Part shown: piece by piece, positions 9,901 through 20,503 of the stretch
Numbering within the stretch: position 1 is the stretch's first letter
Layout: each line of letters begins with the position of its first letter
Source: Orientallactaga sibirica
Lineage: Eukaryota; Chordata; Mammalia; Rodentia; Dipodidae
Assembly (NCBI GenBank): GCA_036365145.1
Contig: JAEOAD010002182.1
Location: 434,001 to 498,000 of the forward strand
Reading direction: 5' to 3'
DNA: 64,000 nucleotides
The notes under the pieces: generated by a model
The model's database searches: none
The model's input: only the letters and a program-made list of their open reading frames with translations
Told to the model about the DNA's origin: nothing
Made by a program: the position numbers and the translations under genes

Positions 9901-10226
9901 GGGCAGGCAGTCTGTGTGCTTGCTCCTCCTCAGATGTCCCTCCACACAGTCCCCCACAGTCAGACATGGATCTCAGGACGCTGACCATGAGGGGCAAGCA
10001 ATCATCATCCAGGGGAATAGGATGAGTGGCACCAGGTGAGACCCGTGGACCCACCAACATGCTGTTATCAGCCATGGGTCACAGTGACAACTGCAGAGAC
10101 CTGCCAATTCCAGTTCAGTCCAGAGAAAGACCCAGGAACCTGAATTCCCAACAAGTACCCATGGAGTCTAGTTAAAGGTTGGTGACAAGAGCTGTTCAGC
10201 TCACTTTTCTCAGGAGATTATATATA
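9901..10226. other. non-repetitive interval
   Basis: No repeat or exon recognised. Confidence 0.45.
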
Positions 10227-10394
10227 TAATTTAAGAAGGTAAGGTATCCTTCTACCATATCTATCTTTAGATCACTTTGGTTTTTGAATCATCTAGCTAC
10301 TATTCAAAACATGTAAATAAATAAATAAACAATGTGTTAGATGGCACTGTGGGAATGTTCAGCAATAATCCTAAAAACCCAAGTCCTGTGGGCT
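10227..10394 (+). repeat. local duplication, copy B (empty site)
   Basis: Uninterrupted counterpart of 8894-9267, about 1.3 kb downstream. Confidence 0.88.
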
Positions 10395-10409
10395 ATATAG
10401 ATTATATAT

Positions 10410-10594
10410 ATATATAATTTATTTATTTGAGAGAAAGAAAGAATGTACACACCAGGGCCTTTTGCTACTGCAGATGAATTCCAGATCCATGCACCACTTT
10501 TTGTCTGGCTTTACATGGGTACTGGGGAATCAAACCTGGGTCAGCAGGCTTTGCAAGCAAGGGCCTTTAACCACTGAACTATCTTCCCAGCCCT
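10410..10594 (-). mobile_element. Dip SINE
   Basis: Reverse Dip of the CCTTTAACCACTGA variant, preceded by a (TA)n run. Confidence 0.9.
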
Positions 10595-10734
10595 AGATTT
10601 CTTTAATATTGTATATGTTATCCTTCTGATAAAAGCACAGACCAATTTTATAAATAAGTGCTAGTGTGGGAAGGTGAGTTCTACTTGAAGCAAATGTTTC
10701 AGGCCCCACCAGAAAGCTCCCTATATTAGACAAT

Positions 10735-11110
10735 AATGATAATACATTTACAGAAGTCTACTGCTCCTGTGCCTCAGGCACATAATAAATAATAGTTTAA
10801 TTCACTAAATAATTATAGATTATTATTCTCCTGCTGTTTTATAATAATATCCATAGTTCTTTATAAATGTATTATCTATCAATTAACAAATATAATACTA
10901 GCAAGTAATTTCACACCTTCTATCATATCATATTGTCTCAAATAACCTTCACAACCTGCATAAATTTTACCATTATCATCCCCATTTCTCTTTTCTTTTC
11001 AGAGTAGCACTATCATCCCGATATTACAGACAAATAAACGGGGAGACAGAGAGTTTAGCCAATGTGTCCCCAGGGTACCATAGCAAGGTAGGGAGCTGGA
11101 CTTCCCATCC
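10735..11110 (+). mobile_element. MIR-like remnant
   Basis: CATTATCATCCCCATTTC, ATTACAGACAAATAAACGGGG and GCAAGGTAGGGAGCTGGACTT follow MIR order. Conserved centre identifiable, edges vague. Confidence 0.55.
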
Positions 11111-11132
11111 AGAGGGAGGCTCTGAGAGATTA

Positions 11133-11274
11133 CCAACATGGTGGTGCAGGCCTATAATCCCAACTAAAGCAAGAGAATCATAAATTCAAGACTTGTCTGA
11201 GCTACAGAGTGAGTTCAAGGGCAGCCTGGGCAACTTAGTGACACTCTGTCACAAAATAAAAAGCAAAAAAAAAG
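11133..11274 (+). mobile_element. old B1-like SINE
   Basis: GGTGGTGCAGGCCTATAATCCCA ... GAGTTCAAGGGCAGCCTGGGCAA: an early B1 without the Dip-age consensus changes. Confidence 0.7.
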
Positions 11275-11362
11275 TTCAGGGGATATACTCAGTTGTAGAG
11301 TACTTGCCTAGCATGCATGAGACCCTGTCTTCAATCCCCAGTACTGAAAAAAAGAGAGAAAG
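11275..11362 (+). mobile_element. ID-like SINE
   Basis: TACTCAGTTGTAGAGTACTTGCC and TTCAATCCCCAGTACTG are ID boxes, joined to the preceding B1 tail. Confidence 0.85.
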
Positions 11363-11363
11363 A

Positions 11364-11582
11364 TGGGCTGGAAAGATGGCTTAGCATTTAAGGCACTTGC
11401 CTACAAAGCCAAACGACCCAGGTTCAATTCCTCAGGACCCGTGTAAGCCAGATGCACAAAGTGGTACATGTGTCTGGAGTTCATTTCCAGCAGTTGCAGG
11501 CCCTGGCATGCCCATTCTCTCTCTTTCTCTTTCTCTCTCTCTCTCTTTCAAATAAATAAATAAAAATAAAAATATTTTTTAA
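11364..11582 (+). mobile_element. Dip SINE
   Basis: Complete copy with an uninterrupted CT tract. Confidence 0.92.
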
Positions 11583-11598
11583 AAGAGAGAGAAAGATG

Positions 11599-11756
11599 AA
11601 TGGCGGGTGTAGTAGTGCATGCCTTTAATCCCAGCACTTGGGAGGCAGAGGTAGGAGGATCACTGTGAGCTTGAGGCCAGCCTGGAACTGCAGAGTGAAT
11701 TCCAGGTCAGCCTGGGCTAGAGTGAGACCCTACCTTGAAAAACCAAAAAAAAGAGA
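11599..11756 (+). mobile_element. B1 SINE
   Basis: TSD GAGAGAAAGATGAA on both sides (about 11585-11598 and 11758-11771). Confidence 0.92.
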
Positions 11757-11802
11757 GAGAGAGAAAGATGAAACTCTTACTGATAGTCAATAATAGTAAA
11801 AT

Positions 11803-12065
11803 GCAGGTGATCCTCGACTTAGAATGGGGTTACATTCTAGGAAACCCACTATCAGCTGAAAATATAAATTGAAATGCACTGAGCCCACGAGCCCACCTAA
11901 CCTAGCTTAGCAACACAGAGCACTGCAGTGTCCACGGTTTGCCCTCATGGTCATGGAATGAGCAGAAGCCACAGCTAGCATCCATTCCCAGCATTGCCAG
12001 ACAGGGTCACAGGGCACATGTCACTGATCCACTGTCACTATCCCATTGGTCTTAAAACAAACCAT
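11803..12065 (+). mobile_element. Tigger-like DNA transposon remnant
   Basis: Opens AGGTGATCCTCGACTTAGAATGG with CACCTAACCTAGCTTAGC further on, as in Tigger-derived non-autonomous elements (MER2-like). Confidence 0.6.
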
Positions 12066-12204
12066 AGTAAATTGGGATCTTAACCATTGTGCTATCCACA
12101 GACAAAAGCCAAGGCCTCCTCAACCTGCAGCCTTTACCTTGGCACGTGACAGCAGGAAGGCTTAATATCAGGCACCATCCAGTTCAGTCCCTACTGACAA
12201 CCCA

Positions 12205-12298
12205 GGGTTCATGGGTGGTATAGCATGAGTGAGGACCTGGGTTCAATTTCCAGCATCAAAATAAATAAATAAATAAACAAACAAACAAACAAACCTAC
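12205..12298 (+). mobile_element. ID-like SINE fragment
   Basis: GAGGACCTGGGTTCAATTTCCAGCATC then (AAAT)n(AAAC)n. Confidence 0.5.
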
Positions 12299-12935
12299 AG
12301 TGAGAGAGAAACTTTATTTTTATTAATTAAAACAGCCCTTTCACGTCAGCACTTCTGTGTTGGGCTGTTAATGCTAGCAGGTCTCCCTTCTCAGTTCAAG
12401 GTGGCCACAGTCAAGGGTGAGAAGCCAGGGGCTGCCACCTCAGCCTTTGAGGAGGAGCTGGGGGAGGGCAGGCACTGAGATAAGAAGCAGTCCCCTCATC
12501 GGAACCCAGCAGCAGGGATTCTCGTTGAGACATGGACAGGTGGCATCAGGGAGCAACAGGGAGAGGGGAAACAGAGACTGCGGGAGGCTAGACCAAGAAG
12601 CAACAGGAGAGCGGAAAGACAGGAAAACTGGGAGGTAAGCAAGGAACACTGCAAACACCCAGCAGCGGGGCAAGCAGAATGGTCAGGACGCCATGATCCA
12701 CTTTCTCTGGTTAGCCAGAAATTCCATACTTGTTGTGGTAGAAGAAACTGAACAAAGAAACCAGGCCCAAATAATACTCTAAAACTTTCACACTTTACCG
12801 GGGAGACAGCATGCCTTAGTTTCATTATCACTTATCACGTCTCAAGGGCAGAGCAGAGCCTGTCCTGAGCCCACAGTGTCCCCTGCTGGCGCCAAGGGGA
12901 ACAGTCAGTGTCCCGGCCACTTGGTGACCTTCATT
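12299..12935. other. non-repetitive interval
   Basis: No SINE and no recognised coding exon; open frames on both strands lack any family signature. Confidence 0.45.
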
Positions 12936-13150
12936 CTTACCTTCAGGTCTCCCAAGCTGTTCTCACCCAAGGCTTTGTATCTGCCCTTGTCCCCACTGCC
13001 CTATGCTCTTCTCCCAGATATCCTCACATCAAGCTCCTCCTCTGCTACTGCCCCTCTCAAATGTCACTTATATGGAAAGCTGTTCCCATCTAAAATTATC
13101 CCCTGCACCTACTGTTCTATTTCCTCTCTGGACTGGGAAGTATCTGAAAC
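12936..13150 (+). mobile_element. L2 3' remnant
   Basis: CTCAAATGTCACTTATATGG, CCATCTAAAATTATCCCCTGCAC and CTGTTCTATTTCCTC follow L2 3' end order. Confidence 0.6.
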
Positions 13151-13163
13151 CATGGGGTTTTTA

Positions 13164-13320
13164 ATTTAATTTTTTTTTTTTTTGAGGTAGGGTCTCACTC
13201 TAGCTCAGGCTGACCTGGAATTCACTATGTAGTCTCAGGGTGGCCTCGAACTCTTTGGCCATCCTCCTACCTCTGCCTCCCGAGTACTGGGATTAAAAGC
13301 GTGCACCACCACACCTGGCT
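13164..13320 (-). mobile_element. B1 SINE
   Basis: Complete reverse B1. ACCATGGG occurs on both sides (imperfect longer TSD). Confidence 0.93.
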
Positions 13321-13772
13321 ACCATGGGTTCTTTATTCTGTTCCTGCCTACCTCAAGGTGCCACCACAAAGCTCAGTCGGGTCTGAGTGTCCCCCCCTTG
13401 TGTGCAAGTGTGCAACTTGCACTCAGCAGAAGTGCAGCCAGCACTGCGGGATGAATGAAATGACCCCATATCCTTCCACCCAAACTGTCCCGAGATCAAG
13501 GACCCACTAGGACAATCCACAGACAGCGCTTCAAGCTCACCACAGTCAAGACCAGGGGCATCACTTTCCCTTGCAAAGGGGGCTTCTCTCCATATAAATA
13601 AAATCCCCAGTTTGCAACTCCCCGGGTCTCACAGCACTCCTTTCACAGTTTATGAGGACCAGACCTCTCTGAGCACTCTACCCTAGGGTGATATACAAGC
13701 ACAGGTTCAAGGTTCAGCCCCACTTTCCCCAACAGCACAGACATGGTGTCTGTTACCTCTTTTATATATATA
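13321..13772. other. non-repetitive interval
   Basis: Nothing recognised beyond the flanking SINEs. Confidence 0.45.
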
Positions 13773-13973
13773 ATTTAGTTATTTGAGAGACGGAAAGAGG
13801 CACACAGAAAGAGAAAGAATGGGCGCTCCAGGGCCTTCGGCCACTGCAAACGAACTCCAGATGCATGTGCTACCCACTTGGGCATCTGGCTTATGTGGGT
13901 CCTAGAGATTCGAACCAGGATCCTTTGGCTTTGCAGGCAAAGGCCTGAACCACTAAGCCATTTCTCCAGCCCC
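13773..13973 (-). mobile_element. Dip SINE
   Basis: TSD TCTGTTACCTCTT on both sides. Confidence 0.93.
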
Positions 13974-14162
13974 ATCTGTTACCTCTTACCTCCCTAATCC
14001 ATCTCTGGGACCTAAAGCTACTGTCCCAATCACCAAGAAGACAAGTGGCTCCCCACCCACTCCTCTAGGATGCCATCACCACATTGAGACCCTGCACTTA
14101 GCCTTGTGCTGTATCCTGCCATATCCTTCCACTGGATTCTCCAATTTGGTTCAAAGTTTTTT

Positions 14163-14319
14163 GAATGGGTACACCAGGGCCTCCACCACTGCAAACACAA
14201 ACCCCAGATGCATGCACCACTTTGTGCAACTGAATTTAGATGGTTACTAGGGAATCGAACTTGGGCTGTCAGGCTTTGCAAGCAAGCGCCTTGAACTGCT
14301 GACCCATATCTCCAGCCCA
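14163..14319 (-). mobile_element. Dip SINE, tail missing
   Basis: Begins at TGAATGGGTACACCAGGG, so the CT tract and A tail are absent. Confidence 0.85.
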
Positions 14320-14379
14320 CTGGCTCCCTGTTTTTAAACAGCTCCAAACACTTCCCCACCCTTTACCCTTGCCCATGCT

Positions 14380-14605
14380 GTTCCCCCAGTCTGCAACTCC
14401 TCCTAACAGATGCCCTTTCACCCATCACATACGGCCTTCTTCAGGAAGACGTCCCTGTCCTCCCGTACATCTACTGGCACCCTCTTGGGCTGGGGGGATA
14501 ACTGTCAAATGTCTGTCAGATGTCTCCACAGACAATGAGTTCCTTGCAAGCAGGGACTAAACCCTAATCACATCTGACCCCTCTGTCTCCAGTAATAGTG
14601 ACAGC
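14380..14605 (+). mobile_element. L2 3' remnant
   Basis: CCTTCTTCAGGAAGACGTCCCTG then ACAATGAGTTCCTTGCAAGCAGGGACT is the L2 3' signature. Confidence 0.65.
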
Positions 14606-14616
14606 CATGGGCATGG

Positions 14617-15000
14617 TGGTAGTTTGAATGTATGGCCCTACAGATCCAAATTAAAATTATTTTTTGTTGAAATTGAGTTTGCAGGGGCTGGAGAAATGGC
14701 TTAGCAGTTATGGCGCTTGTCTGTGAAGCCTAAGGACTCAGGTTTGATTCCCCAGTACCCACATGTAAACCAGATGTACGAGGTAGTGCGTGTATCTAGA
14801 GTTCGTTTGCAGTGGCTAGAGGCCCTGGTGTGCCCATTCTCTCTCTCTCTCTCTCTGCTCGCTCGTTCGCTAATAAATAATATAATATTTTTTAAATTGA
14901 GTTTACAGCTTCAGCCCCTAGCAGGTAAACTTCTGCTACAGGGGCATATCACTGGGAGCAATTCCAGCCCAAAGGTATGCAGAGAGGAGTGAGCTCTCCT
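14617..15000 (+). mobile_element. MaLR-like LTR remnant split by a Dip
   Basis: GTGGTAGTTTGAATGTATGGCCC repeats the opening of the LTR at 4869. The following sequence resumes after the Dip at 14894. The 3' limit is uncertain. Confidence 0.55.
14684..14893 (+). mobile_element. Dip SINE inside LTR remnant
   Basis: TSD AAATTGAGTTT at 14670-14680 and 14894-14904. Confidence 0.94.
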
Positions 15001-15083
15001 CTTTTTTATTTTATTTAGGTGTGTGTGTGGTGTAGGCTTTGTAAGCAAGTGCCTTTAACCATTGAGCCATCGCCTTAGGCCCC
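15000..15083 (-). mobile_element. Dip SINE, large internal deletion
   Basis: Tail TTATTTAGGTGTG joins directly to the head GGCTTTGTAAGCAAGTGCC. Confidence 0.75.
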
Positions 15084-15084
15084 C

Positions 15085-15089
15085 TTTTT

Positions 15090-15125
<36 letters not shown>

Positions 15126-15305
15126 GTTTTTTTGTTGTTGTTGTTTGTTTGTTTGTTTTTTTTTTTTTTGAGGTAGGGCCTGATTCTAGCCCAGGCTGAC
15201 CTAGAATTCACTATGTAGTCTCAGAGTAACCTCAAATTCATGGTGATACTTCTACTTCTGCTTCCCAAGTGCTGTGATTAAAGGCATGTGCCACAATGCC
15301 CGGCT
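15085..15305 (-). mobile_element. B1 SINE with long poly-T/TTTG side
   Basis: Reverse B1 (15168-15305) preceded by T runs up to about 35 nt, the complement of its A tail. Confidence 0.9.
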
Positions 15306-15443
15306 TTTTTGTTGTTTTTGAGGCATGGTCTTTGCATGTAGTTCTAGTTGGCTTGGTACTTGATATGTAGCCCAGGCTGGCCTTCAATTCATGGCCATCC
15401 TGCTGCCTCAGTCTCCAAGTGCTTGGATTACAGCCATTCACCC
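15306..15443 (-). mobile_element. old B1-like SINE
   Basis: Diverged reverse B1 ending GTGCTTGGATTACAGCC. Confidence 0.7.
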
Positions 15444-15720
15444 AGTGACAAGCCAAGGTTTGAAAAGGAAGGCATGATAAGTTTGAGGTGAAATTGGACA
15501 CTGACCAGAGACACCCCCAGAAGATTCCAGGTGTTCCCTTTAGAATCGCGGGTGCCTCTGCCTGTCTCTTCCTGCTCCTCGTCCTCCTGCCTTCTACTCA
15601 GGCAACAGAATTCTTGACCATTGCACTGTTTCCTATTCAGTTTGGCTGTTTCCCCATTTGATTCCATTTGCTCATAAACTGCGTCTGAACTCTTTCCAGC
15701 TGCCTTACTGGTCACAGGCC
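15444..15720. other. non-repetitive interval
   Basis: No repeat or exon recognised. Confidence 0.45.
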
Positions 15721-15721
15721 A

Positions 15722-15858
15722 GTTTGTTTGTTTTTAGTTTTTGTTTTGTTTTGTTCGTGAAGCACAGTCTTGTTCTAGTGCAGACTGGCATCAAAGTCCT
15801 CCTTTCTTAGCCTCTTGAGTTCAGGAAGTAAAGGTGTGAGTCACTGTACCTGACTCTA
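15722..15858 (-). mobile_element. old B1-like SINE
   Basis: Heavily diverged; AGCCTCTTGAGTTCAGGAAGTAAAGGTGTGAG is the reverse B1 core. Confidence 0.55.
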
Positions 15859-15864
15859 CCATTC

Positions 15865-15910
15865 TTTTTTTATTTTTTTATTTTATTTATTCGTAAACAG
15901 AGAGAGAGAG

Positions 15911-15985
<75 letters not shown>

Positions 15986-16161
15986 AGGAGGAAGGGAGGG
16001 AGGGAAGGAAGGAAAATGGGCACACCAGAGCCACTGCAGACAAACTCCAGATGCATGAGTCATTTTGTGCATTTGGCTTTATATAGGCACTAAGGAACTG
16101 AACCCAGGCCTACAAGCTTTGTAAGCAAGCAAACTTAACTTCTGAGCCATCTCCCCAGCAC
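15865..16161 (-). mobile_element. Dip SINE with expanded GAAA tract
   Basis: The CT tract has become a (GAAA)n/(GGAA)n array at 15912-16013, making the element about 300 bp long. Confidence 0.88.
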
Positions 16162-16940
16162 CCACCTGGCCTCTTTTGACCTGGATTGGGTGCTTGAGCT
16201 GTGAGTCCTGGGCTGTGAGCACGGAGAAGAATGTTGGGACACAGGTCCCTGAGCCTGTCTGATGTCTCACACTATCTGTGTGGCCCAGAACCTTCCACTG
16301 CAGACAGTGGTAACTACTCAATACTCATGGGGACCAACAACAGATTGTGAGAGGATAAGAAATGGATGAGGGCAGCTGAATTAGAGTACTGACAGCTTCT
16401 CTTCCTCACAAAGTCCTGTGCACAGACAAGGTGCGGATGCTGCTGGAGCTCCCAGCTTATTCCAAAGAGTTAGATCCAGGTGGCACCAAAGCACAGAAGG
16501 CCTCAGTACATGTTCTCTCTAAAACACAGAAACTACCCTGATTCCAAAGGCAAGTGGGGGCACAGCCGACTGATGGGCTTCGCAGCACTTGGAAATCTAC
16601 CTTCAAGTATAAACAAAGTGTCAGGGGTCAAGTACAGAAAAACAAGCTCCACCTTGCCCTTCGTGCTGACACTCAAATATTCTGGACCCAGCATGGCTGC
16701 CCCTGTTTACAGAATTCTGTAAGCAGATTTTCCACACCCCCGAAAGCAGCAAACAGAACTCAGTTTTACTCCATTTCCCTCCCCCAGCATCAGCATCCAG
16801 CCTTCATGGGCCCAATAACCCCAATGTGAGGATGTTATCAGGGCAGAATGCAAGTCTGTGCTTCCCAGGACAGTGTGCGGAAGAGTGACAACAGGGGCCT
16901 GCTGAGTGAAGGAGACATGGTAGCAGAATGAAGAAGCCTT
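16162..16940. other. non-repetitive interval
   Basis: About 780 bp without a recognised repeat or splice-bounded coding segment. Confidence 0.45.
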
Positions 16941-17225
16941 GGGCTGGGCAAATAGCTCTGTGGGTAAAGTACTTGCCTTGTAAGCATGAGGACCTGGGTC
17001 CAATCCCCAGAATCCATGGGACTGTAATCCCAGCACTGGGGAGGCAAAGACAGAGGAACTCTGGGATTCACTGGCAGCCAGTCTAGCCTAATTGGTGTAC
17101 TCCAGGCCAGTGAGATATCCTGTCTCGAAGAAGGTAGACTATTCCTGAGGTAACTCCCAGGACTGTTCTCTGACCTCCAAACACACATGCACACACATAT
17201 GTATGCCTGCATACACACAAGCACA
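16941..17225 (+). mobile_element. B4-like SINE
   Basis: Best-preserved B4 here: ID-like head, TGTAATCCCAGCACTGGGGAGG middle, GTTCTCTGACCTCC tail. Confidence 0.88.
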
Positions 17226-17262
17226 CTACACAATTAGATATGCAATAAGAAAAAATAAAAGA

Positions 17263-17495
17263 GGGGCTGGAGAGATGGCTTAGTGGTTAAGGCGCTTGCC
17301 TACAAAGCCAAAGGACCTAGGTTTGATTCCCCAGGACCCACGTAAGCCAGATGCACAAGGGGGGCACACATATCTAAAGTTCGTTTATAGTGGCTGGAGG
17401 CCTTGGTGTGCCCGTTCTCTCTCTCTCTCTCTCTCTACCTGCCTATTTCTGTATCTCTCTCTCAAATAAATAAATATATTGTTAAAAATAAAATA
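17263..17495 (+). mobile_element. Dip SINE
   Basis: Complete, with the CTGCCTATTTCTGTATCTCT tail module shared with the B-box-insertion subfamily. Confidence 0.93.
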
Positions 17496-17500
17496 AATAG

Positions 17501-17730
17501 GGCTGGAGAGATGGCTTAGCGGTTAAACGCTTGCCTATGAAGCCTAAGGACCCCGGTTCGAGGCTCAATTCCCCAGGACCCACGTAAGCCAGATGCACAA
17601 GGGAGTCACACGCATCTGGAGTTCGTTTGCAGTGGTTGGAGGCCCTGGCATTCCCATTCCCTCTCTCTATCTGCCTCTTTCTCTCTCAGTCTGTCTGTCA
17701 CTCTCAAATAAATAAATAAAAATAAACAAA
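17501..17730 (+). mobile_element. Dip SINE, B-box-insertion subfamily
   Basis: GGTTAAACGCTTGCCTATG in the head and GGTTCGAGGCTCAATTCC in place of GGTTCGATTCC. Confidence 0.93.
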
Positions 17731-17771
17731 AAAAATTAAAAAAAAAATAAATAAAATAAATAAATAAAAGA

Positions 17772-17912
17772 GAGCTGGGCATGGTGGCACACACCTTTAA
17801 CCCCAGCACTAGGGAAGCTGAGGTAAGAGGATCACCCTTAGTTCAAGGCCACCCTGAGACTACAGAGTAAATTCCAGGTCAGCCTGGACTAGAGTGAGAC
17901 CCTACTCAAAAA
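17772..17912 (+). mobile_element. B1 SINE
   Basis: Complete, inserted in the A-rich tail of the upstream Dip. Confidence 0.92.
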
Positions 17913-17958
17913 ACAAAACAAAAAAACCAATAAAAATAAATAAATGAAAAATAAATGA

Positions 17959-18180
17959 GAGGGCTGGAGAAATGGCTTAGCAGTTAAGGTTCTTGCCTGC
18001 AAAGCCTAAGGACCTAGGTTTGATTCCCTAGTACATACATAAGCCAGATGCACAAGGTGGTGCATACGTCTGCAGTTCATTTCCAGTAGCTGGAGGCCAT
18101 GGCACACCCATTCTGTTTATCTGCCTCTTCCCCTCTCTTTCTCTCTGTCTCTCAAATAAATAAATTATAATAAAAGAATT
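17959..18180 (+). mobile_element. Dip SINE
   Basis: Complete copy with CTGCCTCTTCCCCTC tail. Confidence 0.92.
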
Positions 18181-18187
18181 AAAAAGA

Positions 18188-18366
18188 GCTGGAGAGATGG
18201 CTCTGTGGTTAAGGCACTTGCCCTTAAAGCCTAACTACCTGAGTTTGATTCCCTAGTATCCATGTAAAGCCAGATGCACAAAGTTGTGCATATGTCTGGA
18301 GTTCAGACTTTGTTTGCAGCCACTAGAAGCTCTGGTAAACCCATTCCCCACACACCCTTTTCTCTT
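18188..18366 (+). mobile_element. Dip SINE, 3' part disturbed
   Basis: A CAGACTTTG insertion before GTTTGCAG; no AAATAAA tail before the next B1. Confidence 0.85.
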
Positions 18367-18367
18367 C

Positions 18368-18520
18368 CAGGCATGGTGATGCACACCTTTAATCTCAGCA
18401 CTCGGGAGGCAGAAGTAAGAGGATCTCTATGAATACACTGAGACTACATAGTGAATTCCAGGTCAGCCTGGGCTAGAATGAAACCCAAACTCAAATAAAG
18501 CTAAAAAAAAAAAAAAAAAT
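18368..18520 (+). mobile_element. B1 SINE
   Basis: Complete apart from a small central deletion (GAATACACTGAGACTAC). Confidence 0.9.
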
Positions 18521-18521
18521 T

Positions 18522-18735
18522 GGGCGAGAGAGATGGCTCAGTGTCTAAGGTACTTGCCTACAAAACCTAACAACCTGAGTTTGATTCCTCAGTACCCACA
18601 TAAAGCCAGATGCACAAAGTGGTGCATGCATCTGGAGTTCATCTGCAATGGCTAAAGGCCCTGGCATGCTCTCTCTCTCTGTCTCTCCACATCTCTCTCT
18701 GCTTGAAAATAAACAAATATATTAAAATATTTTTA
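18522..18735 (+). mobile_element. Dip SINE
   Basis: Complete variant with AAACCTAACAACCTGAG. Confidence 0.92.
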
Positions 18736-18986
18736 AAAAAAAAAAGTAACTTGGAAGGCTGAAGAGATAGTTTAGTGGTTGAGGCACTTGCCTGCAAAGT
18801 CTAAAGACCCATGTTTGACTCTCCAGGTCCCATATAAACCAGACGCACAAGATGATGCAAGTATGCAAGGTCACACATGCGCACAAGGTGATGCATGCAT
18901 CTGGAGTTTGATTACAGTGGCTGGAGGCCCTGGCATGCCAATTCTCTCTCTCTCTCATCTATCTCTTTCATTTAAAAAAGGCCAGT

Positions 18987-19179
18987 CCGAGCCGGGCATG
19001 GTGGCGCATACCTTTAATCCCAGCACCTGGGAGGCAGAGGAAGGAGGATTGCTGTGAGTTCGAGGCCACCCTGAGACTACTTACTTAATTCCAGGTCAAC
19101 CTGGGCCAGAGTGAGACCCTACCTCAAAAAACAATGACAACAACAAATAATAGTAATAATAGTAAATAAAAATAAATTT
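18987..19179 (+). mobile_element. B1 SINE, nested
   Basis: TSD AAAAGGCCAGT at 18976-18986 and 19180-19190. Confidence 0.93.
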
Positions 19180-19192
19180 AAAAGGCCAGTAC

Positions 19193-19438
19193 AGGGGCTG
19201 GAAAGATGGCTTAGCGGTTAAGGTGTTTGCCTACAGAGCCAAAGGATCCGGTTCAACTCTCCAAGACCCACGGAAGCCAGATGCACAAGGGGGCGCATGC
19301 CTCTGGAATCTGTTAGCAGTGGCTGGAGGCCCTGGCATGCACATTCTCATATTCTCTCTCTCTCTCTCTTTCTCTCTCCCTCTCTCCCTCTCTCCCGCTC
19401 TCTCAAATAAATAAATAAAATATATATATTTTTTTTAA
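19193..19438 (+). mobile_element. Dip SINE, nested
   Basis: Flanked by AAAAGGCCA at 19180-19188 and 19439-19447. Confidence 0.93.
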
Positions 19439-19446
19439 AAAAGGCC

Positions 19447-19601
19447 AAGCCGGGCGTGGTGGCGCACGCCTTTAATCCCAGCACTCGGGAGGCAGAGGAT
19501 CGCCGAGATTTCGAGGCCACCCTGAGACTACATAGTTAATTCCAGGTCAGCCTGGACCAGAGTGAGGCCCTACCTTGCAAAACCAAAAAAAAAAAAAAAA
19601 A
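19447..19601 (+). mobile_element. B1 SINE, nested, young-type
   Basis: Flanked by AAAAGGCCA (19439) and AAAAGACCA (19599). Carries ATAGTTAATTCCAGG and CCTGGACCAGAGTGAG. Confidence 0.93.
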
Positions 19602-19644
19602 AGACCAGGCTGTTCAGCTTGTCTCAAAAAAAAGGTAACTTGGA

Positions 19645-19740
19645 GAACAATACAGGAAGACACCTGACATCATTCTCTGACCTCCACATGCACCTGCACA
19701 TACACGTACACTCACACACAAATACACATACATAGGTTTA
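19645..19740 (+). mobile_element. B4-like SINE, 3' end
   Basis: CAGGAAGACACCTGACATC and TCTCTGACCTCCACATGCACC form the B4 tail with CA-rich end. Confidence 0.65.
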
Positions 19741-20330
19741 AAAAAAAAAAATCAGGAGGACTAAGAGGACCCACCTCCAGGGAATAATAAGGACAGAATG
19801 AAGAGACACAGCAAGTGCTGAGAAACTGTGACTATGTTTGTTGAGGTTATAACGGTACGTGGCATTTATATTATTTGTGCCTTTTAGAGAACTGTGTTTG
19901 TGAGAGTGGATGTGACTGTTCATGTGTGTGACCCTGAGTGAACTTGTGTGGTCATGTCTGAATGCAGGTACCTGAGTGTGTGTGTATGTGTCTTACAGAA
20001 GACACCAGGACCCTGACTTTACACAGTGAAACTAAATGTGGGTCAACGGACTAGGAACTTCCGAAGGTGATAGGTCTGTGCTACTACTGTCTTTAGTTAG
20101 AAGGTACCCGGAGCTGTGTGAGAGCTTCCAGCTGCCAGGCACCAGCTTGTGGCTGTTTCCTTGGTGCCACCTAGTGGCAACAGATTTGCTCAACACAGAT
20201 ACCTGTTCTTGGGAGTGGAGGAGCATTTATTTCTACAGCAGATGACAAGTCACAATTAACTGCCTGAGCTTGTCCAATCCTTGGAAGTTGACCAGGGGAG
20301 TTTGGCCTTCAACCTCAGCCAGTGATGGCT
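19741..20330. other. non-repetitive interval
   Basis: No repeat or exon recognised; TG-rich around 19900-20000. Confidence 0.45.
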
Positions 20331-20334
20331 GGCT

Positions 20335-20446
20335 GTGGTGTCCAGTGCAGTAGCCACATGTGACTATGAATACCTGAAATGTGGCCTGTGGCTAGTGCAA
20401 ATGAGGAACAGAGATTTGATTCTTTCTTTTTTTTTTTCTTTCTTTT

Positions 20447-20503
<57 letters not shown>

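Larger units (their letters stand above)
18755..19634 (+). mobile_element. extended Dip (Dip-C), tail split by three later SINEs
   Basis: Body 18755-18975 has the extra ATGATGCAAGTATGCAAGG block. Its tail starts AAAAAAGGCCAGTC and resumes only at 19609 (TGTTCAGCTTGTCTCAAAA), as shown by the unbroken tail at 61284-61315. An outer TSD GTAACTTGGA sits at 18746-18755 and 19635-19644. Confidence 0.85.
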
